A stretch of DNA of 64,000 bases from Bradyrhizobium sp. CCGB01 (GTDB taxonomy: Bacteria > Pseudomonadota > Alphaproteobacteria > Rhizobiales > Xanthobacteraceae): positions 2,108,001 to 2,172,000 of the forward strand of contig NZ_JANADK010000001.1 in assembly GCF_024199795.1 (NCBI RefSeq). Direction: 5' to 3'. A model generated the notes under the pieces. It did not search any database. It had not been told where the DNA came from and saw only the letters and a program-made list of their open reading frames with translations. The translations under genes and the position numbers were made by a program. This document shows positions 52,537-60,671 of the stretch, piece by piece; the stretch's first letter is position 1, and each line of letters begins with the position of its first letter.

Positions 52537-53526
52537 ATGACCCTTGCCGATGCGAATTCGTCATCTGATCATGAACAGCTGCAGTCTGGCGACGGCGCCA
52601 TGCTCTACGTTCCCGGCGGCACGTTTCGCATGGGGTCGGATCGACACTATCCCGAGGAAGCGCCCGTTCATCGCGTGACCGTCGATGGATTCTGGATGGA
52701 CCGCGCGCCCGTGACCAACCGGCAATTCCGGCAGTTCGTTGAGGCAACCGGCCATGTCACGCTTGCCGAAACGGCGCCGGATCCAAAGGACTATCCGGGC
52801 GCGCTGCCGCATATGCTCAAGGCGGGTTCTCTCGCGTTTGTCGCGCCGAAACGGAGCGTCGATCTGTGCAATTGGGGCCAATGGTGGACGTTCAGGTTTG
52901 GCGCCAACTGGCGACGGCCTTACGGACCCGGCAGCTCGATCCGCGGACTGCACGAGCACCCGGTCGTGCATGTCGCCTTTCGGGATGCCCAGGCCTACGC
53001 CAACTGGGCGGGCAAGGAATTGCCGACCGAGGCCGAGTGGGAATTCGCCGCACGCGGCGGCCTTGACGGAGCCGAGTTCGCCTGGGGCGAGATGTTCGCA
53101 CCCGGCGGGCGTCAGTTGGCCAATACCTGGCAGGGCGAGTTTCCGCACGAGAATCTGGCGACCGACGGGTATGCAGGCACATCGCCGGTGACGGCGTTTC
53201 CGCCGAACGGTTATGGCCTCCACGACATGATCGGCAATGTCTGGGAATGGACCACCGATTGGTACACGGCGAAGCACGAAGCCGATGCGCCAAAGGCCTG
53301 TTGCATCCCGGAGAATCCGCGCGGCGGCCGCGAAGAGCTGAGCTACGACCCGTGCACGCCCGGCATCAGGATTCCGCGCAAGGTGCTCAAGGGTGGATCG
53401 CATCTGTGCGCTCCCAATTATTGCCGCCGCTACCGGCCGGCGGCACGCCATGCCGAGCCGGTCGATACGTCGACCAGTCACGTTGGATTCCGCTGCATCA
53501 AACGGGAGAAACGTCATGAACGATGA
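52537..53526 (+). CDS. Formylglycine-generating enzyme (sulfatase-modifying factor)
   Basis: 329 residues. FGE/SUMF1 fold: MLYVPGGTFRMGS (22-34), ELPTEAEWEFAARGG (161-175), GLHDMIGNVWEWTTDW (227-242) and the diagnostic KGGSHLCAPNYCRRYRPAAR with C291 and C296 in the positions of the catalytic copper-binding cysteine pair. It converts the cysteine of a CxPxR sulfatase motif to formylglycine before export. The last 11 bases overlap the start of an arylsulfatase gene with precisely such a motif, so enzyme and client are coupled. Confidence 0.94.
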   Translation: MTLADANSSSDHEQLQSGDGAMLYVPGGTFRMGSDRHYPEEAPVHRVTVDGFWMDRAPVTNRQFRQFVEATGHVTLAETAPDPKDYPGALPHMLKAGSLAFVAPKRSVDLCNWGQWWTFRFGANWRRPYGPGSSIRGLHEHPVVHVAFRDAQAYANWAGKELPTEAEWEFAARGGLDGAEFAWGEMFAPGGRQLANTWQGEFPHENLATDGYAGTSPVTAFPPNGYGLHDMIGNVWEWTTDWYTAKHEADAPKACCIPENPRGGREELSYDPCTPGIRIPRKVLKGGSHLCAPNYCRRYRPAARHAEPVDTSTSHVGFRCIKREKRHER

Positions 53527-56032
53527 ACGGCGCAGTTGGCGACCGAGCCAAAAATTGCTGTTGGCCTCCGGTCTTGCAACATTGCTCGTTGCTTTGCCGG
53601 GTCTTCTCGCTGCGCCGGCGGCGGCGCAGCAGATCACCGGCACACCGGGTACGCCCAGCGCCACGATGACGCTCGATGGCAAGCAGCTTCCACCCGAACC
53701 TCCAAAGTTCGGCGGCGTGATCAAGGAGGAGGCCAAGGACTCAAAACCATACTGGCCGCCGTCCGTCGCGCCGCCCAAGGGTGCCCCGAACGTGTTGCTG
53801 ATCATGACCGACGACCAGGGTTATGGCGTGTCCGGCACGTTCGGCGGTGTCGTTCCGACCCCGGCGATGGACCGCGTCGCCAAGGCCGGCCTGCGCTATA
53901 CGCAGTTTCACTCGACGGCGCTCTGCTCGCCGACGCGGGCGGCGCTGATCACCGGCCGCAACCACCATTCGGTCGGGTATGGCGTGATCGGCGAAATGTC
54001 GACCGGCTATCCCGGCTACAACTCGGTCATTGGCCAGGAGAGTGCCACGATCGGGACCATCCTGCGGGACAACGGATTTGCCACCTCGTGGTTCGGCAAG
54101 AACCACAACACGCCGACCTATCTCTACAGCGCCGCAGGGCCATTCGACCAATGGCCGATCGGCATGGGATTCGAATATTTCTACGGCTTCATGGGCGGCG
54201 AGACCGACCAGTGGACACCCTATCTTTTCAAGAACACGACCCAGGTTTACCCATGGATCGGCAAGACCGGCTACAACCTCATCACCGACATGGCGGATGA
54301 GGCCATCAACTACATGAACGGGCTGAACGCGGCAGCGCCCGACAAGCCGTTCTTTGTCTATTACGTCCCTGGCGGCACCCATTCGCCGCACCAGCCGAAA
54401 AAGGAATGGATCGAGAAGTTCAAGGGCAAGTTCGACATGGGCTGGGAGAAGCTGCGCGAGCAGATCTTCGCCAACCAGAAGCGCCTCGGGGTCATCCCCG
54501 CGAACACGGCGCTCACGCCCTGGCCGGATACCCTGCCGAAGTGGGACTCGCTCTCGCTCATCCAGAAGAAGCTGTATGCGCGCGAAGCCGAAGTGTTTGC
54601 CGCCTACGCGGCCTACACCGACAATGAGATCGGCCGCGTCATCCAGGCGGTCGAGGACATGGGCAAGCTCGACAACACGCTGATCATCTACATCAGCGGC
54701 GACAACGGCACCAGCGCGGAAGGCACGCTCGAGGGCACGCCGAACCAGATGACCGCCTATAACGGCGTTCTGAAGCTGCCGGAAGTCGAGCTGATGCTGC
54801 ACTACGAGAACTGGGGCTCCGACAAGACCTACCCGCATATGTCGGTGGCATGGTCATGGGCCTTCGATACCCCGTTCAAGTGGACCAAGCAGGTGGCGTC
54901 GCATTTCGGCGGCACCAGGCAGGGCATGGCTATCTCATGGCCCGGCCACATCAAGGACGTCGGCGGCATTCGATCCCAGTTCCATCACATCATCGATATC
55001 GTGCCGACGATCCTGGAAGCCACGGGCGTCGCGGCGCCCGCGACCGTGAACGGAATCGCACAGAAGCCCATCGAGGGCGTGAGCATGGCCTATACGTTCG
55101 ACCAGTCGAACGCGAACGCGCCGTCAAAGCGCACCACGCAGTATTTCGAGATGTTCGCGAACCGCGGCATCTACCACGACGGTTGGTATGCATGCACCAC
55201 GCCGCCCGCGCCGCCATGGCTGTTGGGAACGGCAAAGCTGCCTGACGTCACCAATTACAAATGGGAGCTTTACAATATCGTCGACGATTTCTCGCAAGCC
55301 AATGACCTCGCAGCCAGCAATCCCGACAAGCTGAAGGAGCTTCAGACGCTGTTCCTGGGCGAAGCGGACAAGTACCAGGTCTTGCCGCTGGATAATTCGG
55401 TCCTGCCGCGTCTGACGACGCCGCGTCCGAGTGCGACCGCGGGGCGAACCGAATTCACATACAAGGGCATCAATCCCGGCATCCCCGACGGCAACGCCCC
55501 CAACATCATGAACAAGGACTACAGGATAACCGCCGACATCACCGTCCCGCAGGGCGGGGCTGAGGGAATGATCGTGACGCTCGGCGGTCGCTTCAGCGGC
55601 TATGGCCTCTATCTGCTGAAGGGCAAGCCGGTCTTTGTCTACAACATGCTGGATTTGAAGCGATACCGCTGGGAATCGGGCGTGGGCGCGCGCGACTGGT
55701 TGGGCACTGCGCTCAAACCCGGCAAGCACAGCATCGCGTTCGATTTCAAGTATGACGGGCCCGGCTACGGCAAGGGCGGCACCGGCGTGCTGTCGGTCGA
55801 CGGCAAGGAGGTTTCCCGCCAGTCGATCCCGCACTCGATCTCGTTCATCATGGCGATCGACGAGTCGTTTGACGTCGGCGTGGATACCCGCACCGGAGTG
55901 GATGACAGCTACAAGCTGCCGTTCCAGTTCACCGGCAAGATCGACAAGCTGACGTTCAAGCTTGGACCGACGCAGGTCTCGAGCGACGAGCAGCGGATCA
56001 TCCAGCACGCCCGGATCAGGGCAAGCGACTAG
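53516..56032 (+). CDS. Arylsulfatase, cysteine type, with C-terminal beta-sandwich
   Basis: 838 residues. N-terminal signal region (hydrophobic 14-36, ending AAPAAA-QQ). Sulfatase core: metal-binding TDDQGYG (98-104), formylglycine precursor C137 in CSPTR with AALITGRN after it, and later metal residues in YISGDNGTS. Residues about 660-838 form a separate beta-rich domain with IVTLGGRFSGYGLYLLKG, probably a lectin-like fold. Substrate is a sulfate ester; large size places it with the periplasmic arylsulfatases. The ATG at 53516 lies inside the 3' end of the FGE gene, in another frame. Confidence 0.94.
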   Translation: MNDERRSWRPSQKLLLASGLATLLVALPGLLAAPAAAQQITGTPGTPSATMTLDGKQLPPEPPKFGGVIKEEAKDSKPYWPPSVAPPKGAPNVLLIMTDDQGYGVSGTFGGVVPTPAMDRVAKAGLRYTQFHSTALCSPTRAALITGRNHHSVGYGVIGEMSTGYPGYNSVIGQESATIGTILRDNGFATSWFGKNHNTPTYLYSAAGPFDQWPIGMGFEYFYGFMGGETDQWTPYLFKNTTQVYPWIGKTGYNLITDMADEAINYMNGLNAAAPDKPFFVYYVPGGTHSPHQPKKEWIEKFKGKFDMGWEKLREQIFANQKRLGVIPANTALTPWPDTLPKWDSLSLIQKKLYAREAEVFAAYAAYTDNEIGRVIQAVEDMGKLDNTLIIYISGDNGTSAEGTLEGTPNQMTAYNGVLKLPEVELMLHYENWGSDKTYPHMSVAWSWAFDTPFKWTKQVASHFGGTRQGMAISWPGHIKDVGGIRSQFHHIIDIVPTILEATGVAAPATVNGIAQKPIEGVSMAYTFDQSNANAPSKRTTQYFEMFANRGIYHDGWYACTTPPAPPWLLGTAKLPDVTNYKWELYNIVDDFSQANDLAASNPDKLKELQTLFLGEADKYQVLPLDNSVLPRLTTPRPSATAGRTEFTYKGINPGIPDGNAPNIMNKDYRITADITVPQGGAEGMIVTLGGRFSGYGLYLLKGKPVFVYNMLDLKRYRWESGVGARDWLGTALKPGKHSIAFDFKYDGPGYGKGGTGVLSVDGKEVSRQSIPHSISFIMAIDESFDVGVDTRTGVDDSYKLPFQFTGKIDKLTFKLGPTQVSSDEQRIIQHARIRASD

Positions 56033-56045
56033 TTCGAGCGCCATC

Positions 56046-56079
56046 GAGTCTGCGGACATTGAAGAATGTCCGCGGACTC
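56046..56079 (+). terminator. Terminator hairpin of the FGE-sulfatase operon
   Basis: GAGTC-T-GCGGACATT (56046-56060) pairs with AATGTCCGC-G-GACTC (56065-56079) around a GAAG loop, with one mismatched pair. It begins 14 bases after the sulfatase stop codon. A U tract is absent but the stem is long and strong. Confidence 0.7.
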
Positions 56080-56136
56080 ATCCGCACCGATCAAGCTGCC
56101 GAATCCACCATCGAGCGGAGAGACAGCAGGGGCGGG

Positions 56137-56517
56137 CTATCTCACCTTGGATGGATCGCCAGCGGTCCGCGTGAGGCGATCCGCCTTGACCAGCACGCGA
56201 TCGTCAGCCGGCTGCGGCCGCAATGAGAAGCTGACAGCGACAAAAGCGACGCAGAGCGCGATGCCCACCGCCATGGCGCGCCGATAGGCTGGTCTATCAG
56301 CATTTTGAAATGAGGGGAGGCTGCTCCTCCTTGCCTGCTGTTCAAATCCAGCCTGGGAAAGCTTTTGCAATTGTTCGACTTCGCGATGCTCGATGGACAG
56401 CGCGCGGCAGTGAGCGGCCATCTCACGATAGTGTTCTCGTGACGAAAAATCGGTCGCCGTCGCAGCGCGTTTTTCAAACGCGAGGGCTCGGTCGGCAAGC
56501 TCTTTTGATTTTGACAT
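56137..56517 (-). CDS. Small hypothetical protein with one membrane segment
   Basis: 126 residues. The first half is helical and charged (ELADRALAFEKRAATATDFS, SREHYREMAAHCRALSIEHR); a transmembrane segment lies at about 80-97 (AVGIALCVAFVAVSFSL) and the tail is short and basic. The ATG at 56517 follows a GAGGTG-like site. Convergent with the sulfatase gene. Proteins with the helical REHYREMAxHCR pattern are frequent in Bradyrhizobium by memory; function unknown. Confidence 0.65.
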   Translation of the reverse strand: MSKSKELADRALAFEKRAATATDFSSREHYREMAAHCRALSIEHREVEQLQKLSQAGFEQQARRSSLPSFQNADRPAYRRAMAVGIALCVAFVAVSFSLRPQPADDRVLVKADRLTRTAGDPSKVR

Positions 56518-56754
56518 CGGGCACCTCATTCCAAGGTGGTCCGCCGGACACCAATTCATAGGTCGGCCGGCGCGTCACTTCGGTTCAACGCTCGGACGGC
56601 GCCCGTTCCCGACCGGCCCGGCATCTGCCCTGTGCTCACCTTGCCCGCCGCCGGCGGAGTTGAGACAGGGACTCTGCCCCATCGTGCCGTAATAACTTCA
56701 CAGTTTGAGGAGCCTATACCGGTGCCCGCTGGGGGATCAGCGCATGGGGGAGCC

Positions 56755-56940
56755 ATGACTGACAGCGAGTGGAAGGAGCGCTGGCACGAGGTCGAGCGCT
56801 TTCGTTTGATGGCGCTTGAAACGACAGACCCGGTGGCGGCGACTCTGCTTCGCGATATCGTGTTGGACCTGGAAGCGGAGCTGAATGAGCTGGTCGACGT
56901 GGAGGCGCAAGGGCTGCCATGGCTTGGCGCAGTGGCATGA
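56755..56940 (+). CDS. Small hypothetical acidic protein
   Basis: 61 residues, helical and acidic (WKERWHEVERFRLMALETTD, ATLLRDIVLDLEAELNELVD), preceded by a GGGGGAG site at good distance. It stands alone between two minus-strand small genes. No family recognised. Confidence 0.6.
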   Translation: MTDSEWKERWHEVERFRLMALETTDPVAATLLRDIVLDLEAELNELVDVEAQGLPWLGAVA

Positions 56941-57004
56941 GCGCAGGCCTCGTCGATCGATTCAGCTAGAGCACGATCCGGCCCCGAAGGGCCGCGGTGT
57001 TCGG

Positions 57005-57229
57005 TCAGGGGCGCTGCCGAATATGCGCGCCAGGCGCGCCCCCTACCGTTTGTATCGGTTCACCGGCCGCGCGGTCCAGCGGCGGGTGCGGCCGAGCTAG
57101 TCCTATTGTCCCGGGAGGTGCGTCGATGCTGGCCGTACGCGTGTCGACGCGATCTGACGTGACCGCTGCTCCAATGGCGATGGCCAGAGCGATAGCACAT
57201 AGGACCAAGGCTGCTCGATTGGGGTCCAT
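57005..57229 (-). CDS. Small membrane-anchored protein, paralogue A
   Basis: 74 residues. N-terminal hydrophobic segment (ALVLCAIALAIAIGAAVTS, 7-25), then a polar exported-looking tail with LARPHPPLDRAAGEPIQT (44-61). Double ATG at 57232/57229 is preceded by GGAGGT, so translation is credible. The nucleotide sequence is closely repeated at 63695-63940. Function unknown; the conserved tail suggests selection on the protein. Confidence 0.65.
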   Translation of the reverse strand: MDPNRAALVLCAIALAIAIGAAVTSDRVDTRTASIDAPPGTIGLARPHPPLDRAAGEPIQTVGGAPGAHIRQRP

Positions 57230-57378
57230 CATTCGACCTCCGCGAAACGGCTCCATGGTGCGGAGATAACGCCCAACTGACGACTTGGTTCTTGCGGTGG
57301 TGGGCGATAGGTGCGGTTCACGCGTTCGCAGCAGTTCGTCCGTCTTCGCTCTCACTGCGTTCAAGCTACGCCGGACAT

Positions 57379-57440
57379 CACGCTTCGCCCGCTCGTTCTC
57401 CGCTCGGCTGCACCACGCGTAGCCCGCTGGGCGAAGCGTG
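57379..57440. repeat. Inverted-repeat element next to the tRNA fragment
   Basis: CACGCTTCGCCC (57379-57390) and GGGCGAAGCGTG (57429-57440) form a perfect 12-bp inverted repeat; GCTACGC (57365) and GCGTAGC (57418) add a second pair. Sequences of the type CGTAGCCCGCTGGGCGAAG are recurrent intergenic repeats in Bradyrhizobium-like genomes, by memory. The rest of 57230-57596 holds no gene; the stretch before 57597 should contain the promoter of the decarboxylase operon. Confidence 0.55.
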
Positions 57441-57441
57441 G

Positions 57442-57464
57442 TGGGCCCGGCAGGACTCGAACCT
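57442..57464 (-). other. Short tRNA 3'-end fragment, candidate attachment-site remnant
   Basis: TGGGCCCGGCAGGACTCGAA and the next three bases equal the complement of a tRNA acceptor end plus T-loop (TTCGAGTCCTGCCGGGC on the minus strand). Beyond the T-arm it no longer matches the fragments at 42961 and 63570. Same orientation as those two. Confidence 0.5.
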
Positions 57465-57596
57465 CTGAAAAAGATCACATCTGCCTGTCTCGGCCCATTG
57501 GCAGTGGCGTCGTTGCAAGGCGCCACCTGAAATTGTATAGTTTCTTTATTCCCGGGAGCCGGTCGCGGCGGGGGCTCCTCCAGGAGGCCGGCGGCG

Positions 57597-58223
57597 ATGC
57601 GTATTGTCGTTGCAATGACAGGAGCCACTGGTGCCGTGTATGGCGCGCGCCTGCTCGTCGCGCTTCGCGAACTGGAAGTAGAGACCCACCTGGTTCTGAG
57701 CCGGTGGGCTGAAGTCACGATCGCCAAGGAAACCGGGCTTTCCGCTCGCGAGCTCGCATCCACCGCCTCAGTTATCCATTCGCGCGATAACCAGGGTGCA
57801 TCGATCGCAAGCGGTTCGTTTCGCCACGATGGCATGATTATCGCGCCGTGCAGCATGAAGACGCTGGCGGCAATCCGCTATGGATTTGCTCACGAACTGA
57901 TCGTCCGGGCGGCCGACGTCGCGCTCAAGGAGCGGCGTCGCCTGGTTTTGCTGACCCGGGAGACACCGCTCAACGACATACATCTCGAAAATATGTTGGC
58001 GCTGAGCCGCATGGGGGCGATCATCGCGCCGCCCGTCCCGGCGTTCTACGGCAATCCGAAAACCATTGATGATCTCGTCGATCACACGGTCGGTCGCATA
58101 CTGGACCTTTTTGGACTGGAGTTTCAGAAACTCAAGCGATGGGACGGCATGCGCCGGGCCAACGAATTGCCTTCGCGTTCCGCAGAGCCGCGGGTCGTCT
58201 CCGGGGGAGGAGGTGCGGAATGA
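57597..58223 (+). CDS. UbiX-like flavin prenyltransferase (hydroxyarylic acid decarboxylase subunit B)
   Basis: 208 residues. FMN-binding start RIVVAMTGATGAVYGARLL (2-20), APCSMKTLAAIRYGFAHELI and the KERRRLVLLTRETPLNDIHL block are the UbiX/Pad1 signature. It makes prenylated FMN, the cofactor of UbiD decarboxylases. An AGGAGG site lies nine bases upstream, partly able to pair with the CTCC just before it. It is first in an operon with a flavin-fold gene, UbiD-like and subunit D-like genes, matching the B, C, D sets of vanillate/4-hydroxybenzoate decarboxylases. Confidence 0.93.
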   Translation: MRIVVAMTGATGAVYGARLLVALRELEVETHLVLSRWAEVTIAKETGLSARELASTASVIHSRDNQGASIASGSFRHDGMIIAPCSMKTLAAIRYGFAHELIVRAADVALKERRRLVLLTRETPLNDIHLENMLALSRMGAIIAPPVPAFYGNPKTIDDLVDHTVGRILDLFGLEFQKLKRWDGMRRANELPSRSAEPRVVSGGGGAE

Positions 58224-58711
58224 AGGAAGCCGAGCACACTTACACGGCTCCAGCGAGCAGCAGCAGGATTCCCGATGCACTGGCGCGTTATCTCGATGGC
58301 ACCGAACTGCTCACGAAGACGCAGGCACTGCGTCTGTCGACGGTCGATGCCGACGGATGGCCTCGCGCCGCTCTGCTGAGTGCCGGCGACATGCTGGTGA
58401 CGCCCTCCGGCCGCATCCGCCTTGCGCTGTTCCCGCAATCGGGCATGACGTCCAATCTTGAACGCGACGGGCGGTTGGCGATTGCGCTTTCGATCGATGG
58501 GGGGATGTGCGAGTTGAGGCTCCGCTGTCGGCGGCTTGCTCATTCCTCTCCGCAGGTGCCGCTGGCGTTCTTCGAAGGAGAAGTCGAAACGGTGCGCCAC
58601 CATGTGGCGCCCTACGCAAGCGTGACGACCGGGGTGACCTTTGCGCTGCATGATCCCCAGGCCGTGCTCCCGCGCTGGCAAAGGCAGATTGCCGCTTTGA
58701 GGTCAGCTTGA
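58220..58711 (+). CDS. Pyridoxamine 5'-phosphate oxidase-fold (flavin-binding split-barrel) protein
   Basis: 163 residues from an ATG overlapping the ubiX-like stop, with GGGGGAGGAGG upstream. The segment TKTQALRLSTVDADGWPRAALLSAGDMLV is the opening of the FMN-binding split barrel, and GRLAIALSID follows. It is not part of the standard B-C-D decarboxylase set. A role in flavin handling or cofactor supply is an inference from position. Confidence 0.8.
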   Translation: MKEAEHTYTAPASSSRIPDALARYLDGTELLTKTQALRLSTVDADGWPRAALLSAGDMLVTPSGRIRLALFPQSGMTSNLERDGRLAIALSIDGGMCELRLRCRRLAHSSPQVPLAFFEGEVETVRHHVAPYASVTTGVTFALHDPQAVLPRWQRQIAALRSA

Positions 58712-58738
58712 AACCCGTTTCAGCAGAGTGGGGCAACG

Positions 58739-60166
58739 ATGCGAGCCTACAAGGATCTCCGTGAATTCCTGTCGGTGCTCGAGCAGGAGCGGCAATTGCT
58801 GCGCATCCATGATCAGGTTCTCCCCGAGCCTGATATGGCGGCCGCAGCCTGCGCCCTCACGCAGATTGGCGAGGAGAGTCCCGCAATCTATTTCGACAAG
58901 ATCGCTGGCTTCAGCAGCGCTCGGGTCGCGATGAATGTACATGGATCGTGGTGCAACCACGCTCTCGCGCTCGGCATGGACAAGGACGCCAGCATGCGCG
59001 ATCAGTTTTTCGAGTTCGTCCGGCGTTTTCAGCTCTATCCGGGTACGCTGGAGCGCGTCGAGAACGCGCCCTGGCAGGAAGTTGTCGTCGACAAGGATGT
59101 GAACCTCTATGAGCTTCTGCCGCTGTTTCGTCTCAACCGGGGCGATGGCGGCTACTTCATCGACAAGGCCTGCACGATCAGCCGCGATCTCGACGACTGG
59201 AACAACGATGATGTCGAGAACGTCGGAATATATCGCTTGCAGGTCAAGGGACGAAACCGCCTGGGAATCCAGACCGTGCCGCAGCATGACATTGCGATCC
59301 ACATGGCTCACGCGGAAGAGCGGGGGGAGGACCTGCCGGTCGCGATCGCGCTGGGAAATGAACCCATCATTACCCTGATGGGCGCCACACCGCTGCTCTA
59401 CGATCAACTCGAGTACAAGATGGCAGCCGTGATGCAAGGTGCGCCCTATCGGGTGGTCAAGACCGCCAAAGGCCTGGATATTCCCTGGGGCTCCGAATAC
59501 GTGCTGGAGGGACGCGTGCTTTGCGGACGGCGCGAGACCGAGGGGCCGTTCGGCGAATTCCCCGGCTACTACTCGGGATGTCACAAATATCCGGTGATCG
59601 AGATCGACCGGGTGTCGCACCGGAAGGATCCTGTTTATGACGCGGTCTATGTGGGGCGGCCGTGGACCGAGATCGATTTCCTGCAAGCCATGACGACGAG
59701 TGCGCCGATCTTCCTTCAAATCAAGTCGACCTTTCCCGAGGTCGTCGCGGTCAATGCACTCTACACCCATGGTCTGGTGGTCGTCGTCTCGACCAAAATC
59801 CGTTACGGCGGGTTCGCCAAATATGTCGGCCTGCGCGTCCTCACCACGACACACGGTCTCGGCTACGCCAAAATAGTGATCGTCGTCGACGAAAACGTCG
59901 ATCCGTTCGACCTCAAGCAGGTGATGTGGGCAATGTCCGTGAAGGTCAATCCTGCGGGCGATATCGTGACCATCCCGAACCTCGCGGAGAATCTGCTGGA
60001 TCCGGCGTGCAGCCCGGGAGGCATCGCCACCAAGATGATCATCGATGCCACCACGCCCGTCGCGCCGGATGTCCGCGGCGATTACGGCGAAGAGCTGGAC
60101 AGGCCGCTCGGCACCGATCAGTGGCAAACGAAGCTCTCGGGCCTGGTGAAGGAGATGCGCAAATGA
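58739..60166 (+). CDS. UbiD-family decarboxylase (hydroxyarylic acid decarboxylase subunit C)
   Basis: 475 residues. Catalytic region RRETEGPFGEFPGYYSG carries the conserved Glu pair (E-x6-E), and the N-terminal YKDLREFLSVLEQERQLLRI and LYELLPLFRLNRGDGGYFID are family marks. With prenylated FMN it should decarboxylate a hydroxylated aromatic acid (vanillate, 4-hydroxybenzoate or similar) reversibly in the cytoplasm. The stop overlaps the next gene's start by four bases, so subunit D is co-translated. Exact substrate not determinable. Confidence 0.93.
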   Translation: MRAYKDLREFLSVLEQERQLLRIHDQVLPEPDMAAAACALTQIGEESPAIYFDKIAGFSSARVAMNVHGSWCNHALALGMDKDASMRDQFFEFVRRFQLYPGTLERVENAPWQEVVVDKDVNLYELLPLFRLNRGDGGYFIDKACTISRDLDDWNNDDVENVGIYRLQVKGRNRLGIQTVPQHDIAIHMAHAEERGEDLPVAIALGNEPIITLMGATPLLYDQLEYKMAAVMQGAPYRVVKTAKGLDIPWGSEYVLEGRVLCGRRETEGPFGEFPGYYSGCHKYPVIEIDRVSHRKDPVYDAVYVGRPWTEIDFLQAMTTSAPIFLQIKSTFPEVVAVNALYTHGLVVVVSTKIRYGGFAKYVGLRVLTTTHGLGYAKIVIVVDENVDPFDLKQVMWAMSVKVNPAGDIVTIPNLAENLLDPACSPGGIATKMIIDATTPVAPDVRGDYGEELDRPLGTDQWQTKLSGLVKEMRK

Positions 60167-60423
60167 CTGTAACCAGCGTTCGCGTTGCTCCGACCGCATG
60201 CCCGCGGTGTCGATCGGCCACGCTCGGGGTAGTTGGCAAATCTTCCGTTGCCGGCGTTTGGACCATCTTCAGTTGTTCAACCTGCTTCTATGCCTGGAGA
60301 TCGACCGAGCCCGAGGAGAATGTAGATCCCGAGAAATATCCTGCCGCCTTTCGGTTGCGCCCCGAGGATCTTGCGAGGCTGAAGGTCGTCCCGCCCGTTC
60401 CGCGGCGCCGGCCGTCCTTGTGA
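60163..60423 (+). CDS. Hydroxyarylic acid decarboxylase small subunit D
   Basis: 86 residues: zinc-ribbon-like C13-PR-C16 and C38-ST-C41, then the family ending with TEP at 48-50, DPEKYPAAFRL and VPPVPRRRP. It resembles VdcD/BsdD subunits of non-oxidative vanillate/4-hydroxybenzoate decarboxylases, which are required for full activity in known systems. Overlap with the UbiD-like gene supports the assignment. Confidence 0.9.
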   Translation: MTVTSVRVAPTACPRCRSATLGVVGKSSVAGVWTIFSCSTCFYAWRSTEPEENVDPEKYPAAFRLRPEDLARLKVVPPVPRRRPSL

Positions 60424-60671
60424 GTTGGCGGAAAGGTCGAGCCCGTCATGCGGCGACGTTGCTCGCGCCGCCAGACTCGCGGAACGGCGAGGGCGCCGGC
60501 CTCCAGGTCAGGCAATATTTAAAATTCGATCGATCTGATTAGCCGGACCTTATGCCCGATCCAAGGCGAGGGAATAGTTTTACCGCGTGTTCAGGTCTTG
60601 AGTGGTGTCATCGCCCATTCCTTTGAAATCCGCTTTTGTCGTTCGATCATTTTCAAACTGCGAGCGCATCA

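Noticed and set aside
53741..54838. Long minus-strand open frame inside the arylsulfatase gene
   Set aside because: Composition of an antisense shadow; sulfatase motifs are on the plus strand.
57311..57712. Plus-strand frame with GGPGRTRTSEKDHIC
   Set aside because: Runs across the tRNA fragment at 57442 and into the UbiX-like gene in the wrong frame.
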